From Clostridia bacterium (GTDB lineage Bacteria; Bacillota; Clostridia; Peptostreptococcales; Anaerovoracaceae): a stretch of DNA of 64,000 bases. The translations under genes were made by a program, and so were the position numbers. The stretch lies in NCBI GenBank assembly GCA_030537495.1, contig JAUNMH010000001.1, positions 1-64,000 on the forward strand, read 5' to 3'. This document shows positions 35,737 through 44,854 of the stretch, in pieces. How positions within the stretch are numbered: position 1 is the stretch's first letter; each line of letters opens with the position of its first letter. The notes beneath the pieces were generated by a model that worked only from the letters and a program-made list of their open reading frames with translations, had not been told where the DNA came from and searched no databases.

Positions 35737-36415
35737 TTACGATATCTTTAATTTGCTCTCTAGCCAGGAAATTATTACTCCGCAATATGGTGTCAAGTTT
35801 CTTTTTTCCACAAGTCTGTCATAAGTGCGTTCCAATTCTCGTATATACGCTTCCCGAGATTTGCCTTTGCATTTTTCCGTAATTCTGTTCTTCTCTGCCA
35901 TCAAAACACTTCTTCGTGTTTCTGGTAACGAAAGAGCCTGGCAATTCAGATTCAATGTTTCTGTCACGTCCTTATTGATTTCCGCATCCTCTGAATAAAT
36001 TCTGCCATCTGCTTTATACTTAATCTTCCTGACAGACATTTCGTCAAAAGGATTCACCGTAAGCTCCACATTCCCTCTATGTGCATCACACGTTGTATCT
36101 TCACGTTTTACACCTTTTTTGTAAACTATTTCCATAACATACTCCTACCATCCATTTAAAGTCCAGCGTGGCTCTTTTATCATGTTCCTTCTCATCTTGT
36201 GGATGTCTCGGCCTGCAATGTTCAATTCTCACAACACTTGGATTTTCAATCTTCTTCATACAATATGCACACAGGCATCTCTGCTCTTCCCACATCTGTT
36301 CACGGATGTCTTTTAATACATCCGTAGGCATATCCGACTCATAATCTGCATCCGGGTTTTCCTTGCGGAATTTCAGAAGGCTATTGGGCTCTTTTCCTTT
36401 TTTTATAACAATCAT
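35737..36415 (-). pseudogene. ptuB: PtuB-like HNH nuclease of a Septu system, frameshifted
   Basis: The first part (36415-36101) carries the HNH core: CLCAYCMKK, then RIEHCRPRH, as in TIGR02646/PtuB nucleases. It ends early by frameshift; the next frame (up to 35737) continues CDAHRGNVELTVNPFDE and the family's C-terminus. Removing one A from the A6 run at 36115-36120 restores a 225-residue protein, the normal PtuB size. It follows ptuA by 3 bases. Either a recent mutation, a sequencing error in the run, or +1 frameshifting. Confidence 0.75.
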
Positions 36416-36418
36416 ACT

Positions 36419-37735
36419 CTATTCCCCCAATATTCTCTCCAAATCCAGAGACGTCCTTGCTGCCGCGATATCTGGATCTGTTGTTCCGACAGTTGATTCT
36501 ATCTCTATCAAAACCTTGTCGGCTTCTTTGTAATTATTTTCATCCATATACGCATAGAATAAGTCCATACGATGCTTAATGTCAGCCGGGCGTTCTGATA
36601 CATTCATAACCTCACGTAATATAGAATTAGCATCTCTTCCGTAGGTCTGTGCCGCAGGCATGCAGATTTCCCCGCGATCTAGAATTCGAATCTGCTCTCT
36701 TGGAACAGAGTTAATAACTGCTGGAGCGTGAGAACTAATAATAAACTGAACTTCCGGAAAGATTGCATGAAGATCACTTAAGATTGTCTGTTGCCATTGC
36801 GGATGCAGATGTAAATCTATCTCGTCAATCAGAACAACTCCCGGTGTCTTTTCCAATACTTTATTCCCAAGTGTAGGATTCAACACTGCCATACGATAGG
36901 CAATATCACCAATCATACTAAGCGTATTTTTATATCCATCGCTCATTTCATCCATCGCAAACTTCTGCGCACTGCCATCCGTATTTTCATACTCCAATAC
37001 CAATCTATGGGTATCAAGATCAAAGAAAAGGCTAGCATTCCTTGCGCCACTGATTCTCTCAAAACTTCTACAAATTGCTTTTTCCACCGTTTTCAAAAGC
37101 AGTGGTCTTTCTAATATGCCCGTCTTCTGCTGTTCCTGAAGACTTTTCATTGTCTGCATCTGAAACCAGTTTAACATCAGCTTTTCATTTGACTCTGCTG
37201 CCATACAATCTACGTAACCAGCTTGTCGCTTAAATTCTGTTAATGATTTTAAATTTCTCTTTTCTTTCTTTTGCGCGTATAAACGTCCAGTTCCATAATA
37301 AGAAATCAGCGGAAGTACCAGAGACCTATCTCCTGTCATAATCTGATTCTGTGCTTCTTTCGCAAGTCCTGTCAGCTCACCGGCATCTTTAATCGTTGTC
37401 TTTCCGCCTTCGGAATTCAAAGAACGGATCCATTTCACATCTTGTTGACCCAGGCAATCACCAATACTCTCGATACTTACAGGAAACTGGTGTTGTGAAT
37501 CAATCGTTCCATTCAAATCATAGAATTCATATCTAGCATCATCCTTTAAAATACTTCTGCTGACACCCCCATCAATACCTAATAGAAATGTACTGACTGA
37601 AATCGCCACAGCATCCAATATTGCCGTCTTACCTGCCCCATTCTTTCCAACCACCAATGTGATATGCTTATCAAAACCAATTTCTGCTTCTTTAAAGCAT
37701 CTGTAATTGGAAACCTTGATATTTTTTAATTTCAT
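36419..37735 (-). CDS. ptuA: PtuA-like AAA ATPase of a Septu defence system
   Basis: 438 residues. ABC/OLD-type ATPase: Walker A GKNGAGKTA, signature-like MSDGYKN, Walker B VVLIDEIDLHLHPQWQ, and the H-loop ISSHAPAVI. Paired directly with a TIGR02646-type HNH gene, which defines Septu (PtuA-PtuB) anti-phage systems; related ATPase-HNH pairs also occur in retrons, but no reverse transcriptase is intact here. The ATG overlaps the preceding 37-residue ORF by 4 bases, so a coupled operon is likely. Confidence 0.82.
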   Translation of the reverse strand: MKLKNIKVSNYRCFKEAEIGFDKHITLVVGKNGAGKTAILDAVAISVSTFLLGIDGGVSRSILKDDARYEFYDLNGTIDSQHQFPVSIESIGDCLGQQDVKWIRSLNSEGGKTTIKDAGELTGLAKEAQNQIMTGDRSLVLPLISYYGTGRLYAQKKEKRNLKSLTEFKRQAGYVDCMAAESNEKLMLNWFQMQTMKSLQEQQKTGILERPLLLKTVEKAICRSFERISGARNASLFFDLDTHRLVLEYENTDGSAQKFAMDEMSDGYKNTLSMIGDIAYRMAVLNPTLGNKVLEKTPGVVLIDEIDLHLHPQWQQTILSDLHAIFPEVQFIISSHAPAVINSVPREQIRILDRGEICMPAAQTYGRDANSILREVMNVSERPADIKHRMDLFYAYMDENNYKEADKVLIEIESTVGTTDPDIAAARTSLDLERILGE

Positions 37736-37845
37736 TTGTCTGTCACCTCAATTCTTTTTCCAAGATCCTTATTTTCATGAAAAGATATTTCAGAGATTTT
37801 ACCCTCAATTCGATTCAGTCTTTCCCCCAAACTTGTACTCGCCAT
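37732..37845 (-). CDS. 37-residue ORF resembling the start of BrxB (DUF1788)
   Basis: Begins MASTSLGERLNRIEGKI and includes SFHENKDLG; from memory this resembles the N-terminus of BREX protein BrxB (RL..IE.KI....F.ENKGLG). It then ends IEVTDK instead of entering the DUF1788 domain. The ATG has TGGAG upstream and the stop overlaps the ptuA start. It may be a deletion remnant of BREX fused into a Septu operon, or a small gene of its own. Confidence 0.45.
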   Translation of the reverse strand: MASTSLGERLNRIEGKISEISFHENKDLGKRIEVTDK

Positions 37846-37847
37846 AT

Positions 37848-37964
37848 TTAGACTCCATTCACTGCCCTTAAGTATTCTCCAATTCCGTTTTCAGCAAGTA
37901 ATTCCTCTGTGCGGTAATCTATATTAATTGGCATGATTGTTCTAGGTTTAGCACTATATTCCAT
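37848..37964 (-). CDS. 38-residue ORF of unknown function
   Basis: Begins MEYSAKPRTIMPINIDY and ends LRAVNGV. The AAGGAAGTGG site lies before its ATG, and it overlaps the HTH gene end by 11 bases. No family recognised; either a leader-like small gene or a remnant in the defence operon. Confidence 0.4.
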   Translation of the reverse strand: MEYSAKPRTIMPINIDYRTEELLAENGIGEYLRAVNGV

Positions 37965-38184
37965 TACTGTCCACTTCCTTTGTATCCTTTTCATAATGGA
38001 TAATATCTCCGAAATCACAATCTAGTTCTTCACAGATTTTCTCTAGAACCTTCATAGAGACTAGTTCACCATTTGTCATTTTTGCCACGGTACTACTACT
38101 GATTCTGACTTTAGTCATCATATCCACTTTCTTCATGTTTTTATCAATTAATAACTTCCATAGTCCATTGTATGTTACTGCCAT
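37954..38184 (-). CDS. Small Xre-type (YozG-like) HTH regulator
   Basis: 76 residues, nearly all one helix-turn-helix domain (KVDMMTKVRISSSTVAKMTN, then LEKICEELDCDFGDII). Such stand-alone regulators are common at the head of defence operons. It overlaps the 38-residue ORF, and the series HTH, two micro-ORFs, ptuA, ptuB has no gaps, so it likely controls the operon. Confidence 0.8.
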   Translation of the reverse strand: MAVTYNGLWKLLIDKNMKKVDMMTKVRISSSTVAKMTNGELVSMKVLEKICEELDCDFGDIIHYEKDTKEVDSNGI

Positions 38185-38604
38185 ACTAATTCCCTCTTCA
38201 TTTTAAAATCTCATTTTTCTCTTATAATTCTAGTCCTTTTCATTGTATCATACGGTGTATTAGTCTTCAATAATAAGATAAACAGAAGCTTTGACTTTGC
38301 GAATTATATATTTGAAAATTCTAAGTAATTCTACACAAGTACAATATACGTAACAATTGAATTTTTCCTTCGCCCATTAACCTAAATGCTTATCTATATA
38401 ACTCCCAGATAATTATCCCCAGATGATGCATCATTTAGTAAAACTAAGAGCTTTTGTTTAAATTTGTCAACTCTATCGAATCTCGCCTACTTCAAAGGCT
38501 CCGAAAGCCTCACGTTTCATCCCTAATTTTCTAGCCTGTATTGACTTGCAATGGTCTCTGGAAGTTTTGATATTGCTTGCCTCATCAGCCGAAACCCTTA
38601 CAAT
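38185..38604. other. AT-rich intergenic region upstream of the defence operon
   Basis: About 420 bases with no gene I can support. Near 38560-38582 a 25-base stretch (TCTGGAAGTTTTGATATTGC) almost matches a piece of the cyclo-ligase gene near 33692; likely chance or a small duplicated fragment. Confidence 0.4.
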
Positions 38605-38636
38605 TAAAAAGCTCTAGCCATTTCTGACTAGAGCCA
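38605..38636 (-). terminator. Terminator of ssrA
   Basis: On the minus strand GCTCTAG, 10-base loop, CTAGAGC, then TTTTT, just past the tmRNA 3' end. Confidence 0.85.
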
Positions 38637-38642
38637 TATATC

Positions 38643-39001
38643 TGGTGAAGGCGGTGAGATTCGAACTCACGTCCGAAAGCATTTCCACAAAACTTTCTCC
38701 GAGTGCAGTTAATGATTTATATTTCGCCCCTTAAGTCGCCCATTAACAAGCTACGAAAGGTGCTATTCCGTTAGTCCCTTAACGATACCGGAAACTCTCG
38801 CAAGGTTTTCCTGTATAGTCGATGCCAATCATCCGGCCTACAGGTAAACCGGAGTTGACACGCGCGCTACGAAATTAGGCAGCAAATGCGAAATTATTGT
38901 TATTTTTAGCGTTTATATTTAACGGCCATTTTTAACGTAGACTTGGCGACTACGACTCGCTTATCTTGCTTCTACACCCCCGTCGAAACCGTTTCGCCCC
39001 C
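38643..39001 (-). ncRNA. ssrA: Transfer-messenger RNA (tmRNA)
   Basis: 5' GGGGGCGAAACGGTTTCGAC, the conserved start, and 3' GTTCGAATCTCACCGCC ending in ACCA; the ends pair as a tRNA-like acceptor. The reading frame at 38910-38875 encodes the tag AKNNNNFAFAA followed by TAA, matching the usual hydrophobic AA ending. Pseudoknot-forming segments follow. It rescues stalled ribosomes with SmpB, encoded just upstream on the same strand. Own promoter and terminator are present. Confidence 0.97.
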
Positions 39002-39015
39002 AAGGTGTGAATTAT

Positions 39016-39043
39016 ATTTTACACTTTTTTTGAGATTTGTCAA
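39016..39043 (-). promoter_or_regulatory. Promoter of ssrA
   Basis: Minus strand TTGACA, 16-base spacer, TAAAAT (a TATAAT overlaps just downstream), shortly before the mature tmRNA 5' end. Confidence 0.7.
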
Positions 39044-39059
39044 CTACAATTTCCCGCGC

Positions 39060-39524
39060 TTAGTATCTCTGCTTCATGGCGTGATCCATTTTCCTAGCCG
39101 CATCACGTCTTGCAATGTCTTCACGCTTGTCGTAGTTTTTTTTACCTCTAGCCACTGCAATTTCAACCTTTGCGCGGCCATCGGTGTTAATGTACATATT
39201 TAAAGGAACCAAAGTCAGACCCTTAGTTGTTGTGTAACCGATAAGCTTTCTAATCTCCTGCTTGTGCAGTAAAAGCTTTCTGGGACGTAAAGGGTCCACA
39301 TTGTAGCGGTTGCCCTGCTCGTAAGGGCTGATATTCATACCGTAAATAAACATTTCATTCTTTTCAATTTTTGCGAAGCTTTCTTTGATGCTGACCTTAC
39401 CCTGGCGGACGGATTTAATCTCTGTTCCTGTCAGCACAATTCCTGCCTCATAAACTTCTTCTATAAAATAGTCGTGGCGCGCCTTCTTATTGTTGGCTAC
39501 CATTCGTTTCTCTCTTTTTACCAT
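39060..39524 (-). CDS. smpB: SsrA-binding protein SmpB
   Basis: Binds tmRNA and brings it to stalled ribosomes. Conserved [26 protein letters not shown] and the C-terminal RARGKK-like basic tail ([14 protein letters not shown]). About 154 residues from ATG 39524; the ATG at 39503 is an equally good start and closer to the family length. Directly upstream of ssrA. Confidence 0.96.
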   Translation of the reverse strand: MVKREKRMVANNKKARHDYFIEEVYEAGIVLTGTEIKSVRQGKVSIKESFAKIEKNEMFIYGMNISPYEQGNRYNVDPLRPRKLLLHKQEIRKLIGYTTTKGLTLVPLNMYINTDGRAKVEIAVARGKKNYDKREDIARRDAARKMDHAMKQRY

Positions 39525-39563
39525 ATCCTCAATGCCTCACTTCTATATTCATGTCATCAAAAC

Positions 39564-40097
39564 CTACACTCTACCAAACTCGCCTATAGGTAGCAGACGA
39601 AAAACCACCTTGCCAAGTAGTTGCGATTTGTCAACCATGCCGACCTCGCGGTGACGGCTGTCAGTGCTGTTCAGCCTATTATCGCCCATGCAGAAAACCA
39701 TGCCCTTGGGCACCGTAACCGATTTGACTTCGCCGCTTGTGATTCCATCCTTAGTGTAATCCTCTTCAAGAACCTTGCCATTCAAATAAACCTTGCCGTC
39801 TTTCACTGCAATCCTATCCCCTTCAACTGCAATGACGCGCTTAATCAATTTCTTCTCGGCACCATTAGCTTCCTTAAGATGACTTTGGAACACTACAATG
39901 TCGCCGCGCTCCGGACTCTTATCGCCGTAGTAAGCCTGCCTCACAAGAACCACATAATCCCTATCCGAGAAATTCGGTTCCATAGAATTCCCAAAAACTG
40001 TTGTCGGAATAACAAACTGAATGATAATCAGTGCACCAATTGCTGCAGTTGCAATGGTTTTGATAACTTCTACAACCTCTCTCTTCATTTTTCCCAT
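39564..40097 (-). CDS. lepB: Type I signal peptidase
   Basis: 177 residues with one N-terminal helix. Catalytic Ser in GNSMEPNF and Lys in KKLIKRVIAVEGD, plus the GDNRLNSTDSRH box. Cleaves signal peptides at the outer membrane face. A second, similar gene lies immediately upstream. Start may be the ATG at 40088 rather than 40097, since the GGGG site is very close to the first. Confidence 0.93.
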   Translation of the reverse strand: MGKMKREVVEVIKTIATAAIGALIIIQFVIPTTVFGNSMEPNFSDRDYVVLVRQAYYGDKSPERGDIVVFQSHLKEANGAEKKLIKRVIAVEGDRIAVKDGKVYLNGKVLEEDYTKDGITSGEVKSVTVPKGMVFCMGDNRLNSTDSRHREVGMVDKSQLLGKVVFRLLPIGEFGRV

Positions 40098-40124
40098 TTC
40101 CCCTTTTACGTTGTCACGTGAAAA

Positions 40125-40652
40125 CTATATGTTATAGTCAGGCGTGTGAATCAGACCGAAATCGCCAATCGGTAGGACTCTGAGAACAACCTTACCAACC
40201 ATCTGATGCGCTTGGACACATCCTACCTGAGGGTCGCGACTATCGATGCTGACAAGTCTGTTGTCACCCATACAGAAATACTCGTCATCTGGCACCACCA
40301 GATCTACGTCGCCGTTAGTTGTTCCGTCCTTAATGTAGTCCTCCTGGATCTCCACACCGTCGATGTATACCTTACCGTCACTTACCTGAACTCTTTCACC
40401 CGGCATACCGATAACTCTCTTAATCAGAAGCTTGTCATTGCCGTTGTCATCCACAAGAGTTGACTCGAAAACGACAACATCGCCTCTTTTTACCTCACCA
40501 TAACTGTAGGACTGCTTGCTCACAATCAGGTAATCCTTGGAATTAAAACTGTTTTCCATAGAGCTTTCCCTTACAATTACAGGTTTGATAAACTGAATTA
40601 TAACAATTGCCACTAAAATGGCTAAGACCATATCCTTAATAAATCCCTTCAT
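40125..40652 (-). CDS. lepB: Type I signal peptidase (second copy)
   Basis: 175 residues, one N-terminal helix. Catalytic Ser in RESSMENSF and Lys in LLIKRVIGMPGE, GDNRLVSIDSRD. The ATG at 40652 is separated by one base from the stop of the pseudouridine synthase. Clearly paralogous to the neighbour but diverged (for instance SSMEN versus NSMEP), hinting at different client proteins. Confidence 0.93.
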   Translation of the reverse strand: MKGFIKDMVLAILVAIVIIQFIKPVIVRESSMENSFNSKDYLIVSKQSYSYGEVKRGDVVVFESTLVDDNGNDKLLIKRVIGMPGERVQVSDGKVYIDGVEIQEDYIKDGTTNGDVDLVVPDDEYFCMGDNRLVSIDSRDPQVGCVQAHQMVGKVVLRVLPIGDFGLIHTPDYNI

Positions 40653-40653
40653 T

Positions 40654-41616
40654 TTAAAACAATTCCCTTCTAATATTAGCAAAATCTTCTGGAAGATCTG
40701 CCTTGATTTCCAATCCGTTTAAATACTCCAAATTGCCGCTGCAACCGCTGAAAGTTAGCTTGTAGGCATGCAGCAACTGAGTGTTCAGGTTGAACTTGCG
40801 TCTTACAAATTCATTGACTTGCTTATCCCCATACTTCACATCGCCGATAACAGGGTGGCCTGCCTTGGCAAGATGTGCACGAATCTGATGAGTTCTACCC
40901 GTTATAATTTCAACCTCTACAAGAGTAAACTTCCTGCCTGGCTGAATAGGCCTTACGATTGTCTCCATATCCCGGCCGCCCTCGTCCATGGACAAAACCT
41001 TAACCTTGTTGGTTTTGCCGTCTTTTACCATGCGGTCTCTAAGGTAAAGTTCCTCCTTCACGGCGCCCTTCACAATGGTCATATAATACTTGCTGATTTT
41101 GTCCTTTTCGCGAATCATGCGGTTCAGCGCTTGCAACGTCTCCGCGTTTTTACCGAACAAAACCAACCCAGTCGTATTTCGATCCAGTCTGTTCACCGAT
41201 GCCGGTGTAAAAGTTTTTTCCAACCTTGGATTGTAATCACCCTTTTCAATTAGGTAGTCTACAACCTGATTAGCCAGATGGTTCTTTTTCTCAGTTCGGT
41301 CTCCATGAGTAAGAAGTCCGAAAGGTTTCTCAGCAACGAGAATATTCTCGTCCTCATAGGCGATTTTAAACTGACGCTTAACTCTAGTCCTTTCGCGCTT
41401 CTTCGTAAATTTGGCAAGGTCAGCATCGCTTATGTATAGAGTCACCGTATCTCCAAGCTGAAGAATTGTATCTTCCTTGGCCCTTTTCCCGTTGACTTTA
41501 ACATCTTTTCTTATTGCTTTGTAAATATACGACAGCGGTGCATTTCCCAGGTATTTCTTCAAAAACTTATCCAGTCTCTGCTGCTGTTCATTTTTTCCTA
41601 CTTCTATACTATTCAT
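40654..41616 (-). CDS. RluA-family pseudouridine synthase (RluC/RluD-like)
   Basis: Isomerises uridines in 23S rRNA. N-terminal S4 RNA-binding domain (LDKFLKKYLGNAPLSYIYKA), then the catalytic Asp motif NRLDRNTTGLVLFGK and the GRTHQIRAHLA box. 320 residues. Its stop is next to the downstream signal peptidase start, making a compact operon pseudouridine synthase, lepB, lepB. Confidence 0.93.
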   Translation of the reverse strand: MNSIEVGKNEQQQRLDKFLKKYLGNAPLSYIYKAIRKDVKVNGKRAKEDTILQLGDTVTLYISDADLAKFTKKRERTRVKRQFKIAYEDENILVAEKPFGLLTHGDRTEKKNHLANQVVDYLIEKGDYNPRLEKTFTPASVNRLDRNTTGLVLFGKNAETLQALNRMIREKDKISKYYMTIVKGAVKEELYLRDRMVKDGKTNKVKVLSMDEGGRDMETIVRPIQPGRKFTLVEVEIITGRTHQIRAHLAKAGHPVIGDVKYGDKQVNEFVRRKFNLNTQLLHAYKLTFSGCSGNLEYLNGLEIKADLPEDFANIRRELF

Positions 41617-41752
41617 ACCCTTTATTATACAACAAACTCACGGCATCTTAAAGAAAAATATTATTTGTTCTTTTCATTGATTTGTGATAAATTATAAGGT
41701 AGAAAGCAAGTTAAATAAAAAAGATAAACAACACGAAAAAGGGGTTGAGAAA

Positions 41753-42202
41753 ATGAAGTTTATTAAAGATTTTATTTACGATAAAAACGATATAGTTATC
41801 GCTTTTCTTATTCTAGTTTTGGCAGCCGGCCTAATCGCCTGGAGAATGGATGTCATCATGAGCTATCCTCAGACGCTGGCAGATAAAACAGGACCAACAA
41901 AAACCTCAGTTGAGGAGATGGATGAGGCCGACGATACTGACGCCTCCACGAAAAATGCAACCAGCTCTGACGGAATCTGGTCAGGTGATGCGCTGGCATC
42001 CGACGTTACAGTAACAGTTCAGGCAGGCGCTGCAATGACAGCAGTACAGTCACTAGTAGACGCTGGACTCTTTTCATCCTATGAGGATTTTGAAAAGGTA
42101 TGCAAATCTGCAGGTTGCGATCCACTTAATATCAAAGCCACTACATTCACCTTCGGTGCAGGAGCAACTAAGGCTGATATTGCAAAGACAGTCACAAATT
42201 AA
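41753..42202 (+). CDS. Membrane-anchored protein with MltG/YceG-like small domain
   Basis: 149 residues. Basic N-terminus, one membrane helix (about 14-32), a Thr/Asp/Ser-rich linker, and an extracellular domain whose pattern (VTVQAGAAMTAVQSLVDAGL, then SYEDFEKVCKSAG) resembles the N-terminal module of MltG-type endolytic transglycosylases but lacks the catalytic domain. Possibly a wall-associated accessory protein; assignment weak. AAAGGGG precedes ATG 41753. Confidence 0.55.
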   Translation: MKFIKDFIYDKNDIVIAFLILVLAAGLIAWRMDVIMSYPQTLADKTGPTKTSVEEMDEADDTDASTKNATSSDGIWSGDALASDVTVTVQAGAAMTAVQSLVDAGLFSSYEDFEKVCKSAGCDPLNIKATTFTFGAGATKADIAKTVTN

Positions 42203-42221
42203 AATATAAGCATGGAATACA

Positions 42222-42249
42222 TTGATATATTTTCTGCGTAGTGTATAAT
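42222..42249 (+). promoter_or_regulatory. Promoter of the fructose-bisphosphate aldolase gene
   Basis: TTGATA, 16-base spacer, TATAAT, about 33 bases before the ATG at 42282. Confidence 0.65.
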
Positions 42250-42281
42250 TGAGTTGTATATAAAATCATTGGAGGTACATT

Positions 42282-43250
42282 ATGGCTTTAGTAACAACAA
42301 AAGAGATGTTTGCAAAAGCTTACGACGGCGGATATGCTGTTGGAGCATTTAATGTAAACAACATGGAAATCGTACAGGGTATTTGTGAGGCAGCAAGTGA
42401 ACTGAAGAGCCCAGTAATTCTTCAGGTTTCCAATGGTGCCCGCAACTATGCAAATCATACATATCTGGTTAAACTAGTAGAAGCAGCAGTAGAAAACAAT
42501 CCAGAAGTTCCAATTGCTCTTCACCTTGACCACGGTAGCTCATTCGAACTATGCAAGAGCTGCATCGATGGCGGTTTTACATCAGTTATGATCGACGCAT
42601 CATCAAAGCCATTTGAGGAAAATATAGCCCTGACTAAACAGGTTGTTGACTATGCTCACGCTCACGGCGTAGTTGTAGAAGCAGAACTTGGTACTTTAGC
42701 AGGAATCGAAGATGAGGTTGTAGTTGAATCAGGTCATGAATCATACACTCGTCCAGAAGAAGTAGAAGAATTCGTTGAAAGAACAGGATGCGACTCACTT
42801 GCAATTGCAATCGGAACATCTCATGGTGCATACAAGTTTACACCAGAACAGTGCACTCTTAACGAAGAAGGACTCCTTGTTCCACCTCCACTACGTTTCG
42901 ACGTACTTGAAGAATGCTCAAAGAGACTTCCTGGATTCCCAATCGTACTTCACGGATCATCATCAGTTCCACAGGAATTCGTAAAGATGATTAACGAATA
43001 CGGCGGAAATATGCCAGGAGCAATCGGTGTTCCAGAAGAACAGCTTCGTAAAGCTGCAGCATTATCCGTATGTAAGATTAATATCGACTCAGATATCCGT
43101 CTTGCAATGACTGCAACAATCCGTAAATATATGGCTGAACACCCAGATCACTTCGACCCACGTCAGTATCTGAAACCTGCACGTCAGGCAGTTAAGGATA
43201 TGGTTGCACACAAGATCGAAAACGTTCTTGGAAGCGCAGGCAAAATTTGA
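42282..43250 (+). CDS. fba: Class II fructose-bisphosphate aldolase
   Basis: Zinc-dependent glycolytic aldolase. 322 residues; ALHLDHGSSFELCK carries the catalytic Asp and first metal His, VEAELGTLAG the metal Glu, AIGTSHGAYKF the second His and VLHGSSSVP the third, NIDSDIR the phosphate site. Strong TTGGAGGTACATT ribosome site and a biased codon use suggest high expression. Own promoter and terminator. Confidence 0.96.
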   Translation: MALVTTKEMFAKAYDGGYAVGAFNVNNMEIVQGICEAASELKSPVILQVSNGARNYANHTYLVKLVEAAVENNPEVPIALHLDHGSSFELCKSCIDGGFTSVMIDASSKPFEENIALTKQVVDYAHAHGVVVEAELGTLAGIEDEVVVESGHESYTRPEEVEEFVERTGCDSLAIAIGTSHGAYKFTPEQCTLNEEGLLVPPPLRFDVLEECSKRLPGFPIVLHGSSSVPQEFVKMINEYGGNMPGAIGVPEEQLRKAAALSVCKINIDSDIRLAMTATIRKYMAEHPDHFDPRQYLKPARQAVKDMVAHKIENVLGSAGKI

Positions 43251-43270
43251 TAACTTAACAAAAACATTTC

Positions 43271-43307
43271 AAGGCTCTACCGATAATTCGGCAGAGCCTT
43301 TTATTTT
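43271..43307 (+). terminator. Terminator after fba
   Basis: AAGGCTCT, internal CCGA/TCGG, and AGAGCCTT form a hairpin followed by TTATTTT. Confidence 0.85.
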
Positions 43308-43371
43308 GCTTAGCTTTTTATTTGTAGTGCCGCGTTTATGCGTCACACACCAGCGCCCTACAGCCAACACC

Positions 43372-44805
43372 CTACAGTACTGTATGCACTCTCAGAAGCT
43401 GTGACTTCATGTCCCAAAGCTTCTGTGAAAGGTCAACATAATATGTCTGTGGGTTGTCGAAACGTAAAGTTTCATCCCATAATGTGTCTATCTGTTCCTG
43501 ACAATATTTCTTAATTTCTTCAATGCCCGGACATTCATATACGCACTCGCCCTTATCAAGAACTCTCACGCGAAGGTCCTTTGCATAGAAGTTAGATAAC
43601 TTCTTTCTCTTCCAAACTGCATTTGGATCGAAGATTTCATATCCGTCAATTTCAGGAATCACTTCTTCATCAAGAGTCACAACGTCTGCAAGAGCTTTGT
43701 TCGTAGCCTTGTCGTAAAGTCTGTAAACCTTCTTAAATCCAGGATTTGTAATCTTGGCAACGTTTTCGGAAATCTTGATTTTAGGTACAATTTTGCCGTT
43801 TTCTTCAAGAGCTGTAAGCTTGTAGACACCGCCAAAAACAGGCTCAGACTTAGCCGTGATCATTCTCTCGCCAACACCGAAGGAGTCAATCTGTGCGCCT
43901 TCAAGAAGCACGTCTCTGATAAGATATTCGTCCAAAGAGTTGGAAATAGTAATTGTACAATCCTGAAGACCGGCATCATCTAACATCTTTCGTGCTTTTC
44001 TTGTAAGATAAGTAATGTCTCCGCTGTCGATTCTAATTCCCATCTTACTTGGCTTACATTCCTTGAAAACCTTAATAGCGTTAGGAACGCCTGACTTCAG
44101 TACATTATACGTATCTATAAGAAGTACGCAGTTGTCAGGATAAACCTCCGCATATTTCTTGAAAGCCTCGTATTCGCTGTCAAACATCTGCACCCAACTG
44201 TGTGCCATAGTTCCAAGAGCTTTAATACCATGGTCTCTATCAGCAATTGTACATGCTGTTCCTGAACAACCTCCGATATATGATGCTCGAGCGCCTAAAA
44301 TTGCTGCCGCCGTTCCGTGTGCTCTTCTTGTTCCAAATTCCATTACAGGTCTGCCCTTTGCAGCTCTAACGATTCGACTTGCCTTAGTAGCAATCAAGCT
44401 CTGATGGTTAACCAGAAGCAGAATCATTGTCTCCACAAACTGAGCCTGGATTACAGGACCTCTAACAGTCATGATCGGTTCGTAAGGAAAGATTGGTGTT
44501 CCCTCAGGCACTGACCAAACGTCACAAGTGAACTTGAAGTCACGAAGGTAGTCCAAAAACTCTTCGCAGAATGTTCCCTTGCTTCTCAGGTATTCAATGT
44601 CATCATCATCAAAACTCAAATCTTTCAGATAATCAATTACCTGTTCCAGCCCTGCCATAATAGCATATCCACCGCCATCAGGAACTCTTCTGAAGAACAT
44701 GTCAAAATAAGCAATATCGTCAACTATACCTGACTTTAAATATCCATTAGCCATTGTGATTTCATAAAAATCGGTTAGCATAGTCAGGTTGTCTTTTCCA
44801 GTCAT
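43372..44805 (-). CDS. pncB: Nicotinate phosphoribosyltransferase
   Basis: Salvages nicotinic acid to NAD precursor NaMN. 477 residues; N-terminal TDFYEITMANGYL, the phosphate-binding HGTAAAILGARASYIGG part, and GIRIDSGDITYL are signatures of the family. ATG 44805 follows GAGAGGTATAAAA; a TTG five codons up sits in the ribosome site. Single gene upstream of no obvious operon partner; uvrA lies just upstream on the same strand. Confidence 0.94.
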   Translation of the reverse strand: MTGKDNLTMLTDFYEITMANGYLKSGIVDDIAYFDMFFRRVPDGGGYAIMAGLEQVIDYLKDLSFDDDDIEYLRSKGTFCEEFLDYLRDFKFTCDVWSVPEGTPIFPYEPIMTVRGPVIQAQFVETMILLLVNHQSLIATKASRIVRAAKGRPVMEFGTRRAHGTAAAILGARASYIGGCSGTACTIADRDHGIKALGTMAHSWVQMFDSEYEAFKKYAEVYPDNCVLLIDTYNVLKSGVPNAIKVFKECKPSKMGIRIDSGDITYLTRKARKMLDDAGLQDCTITISNSLDEYLIRDVLLEGAQIDSFGVGERMITAKSEPVFGGVYKLTALEENGKIVPKIKISENVAKITNPGFKKVYRLYDKATNKALADVVTLDEEVIPEIDGYEIFDPNAVWKRKKLSNFYAKDLRVRVLDKGECVYECPGIEEIKKYCQEQIDTLWDETLRFDNPQTYYVDLSQKLWDMKSQLLRVHTVL

Positions 44806-44854
44806 TTTTATACCTCTCAAACAATGTAATAGCCTATCAAGTTAAAAGTATACA

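Noticed and set aside
35154..36415. Complete retron beside PtuA/PtuB (reverse transcriptase plus effector)
   Set aside because: Only the last 40 or so residues of an intron-type maturase remain and they are followed by domain V/VI, so it is a group II intron end and not a retron.
38530..38600. CTGATGA motif upstream of the tmRNA terminator, possible hammerhead ribozyme
   Set aside because: The matching GAAA core and closing stems are not present at workable distance.
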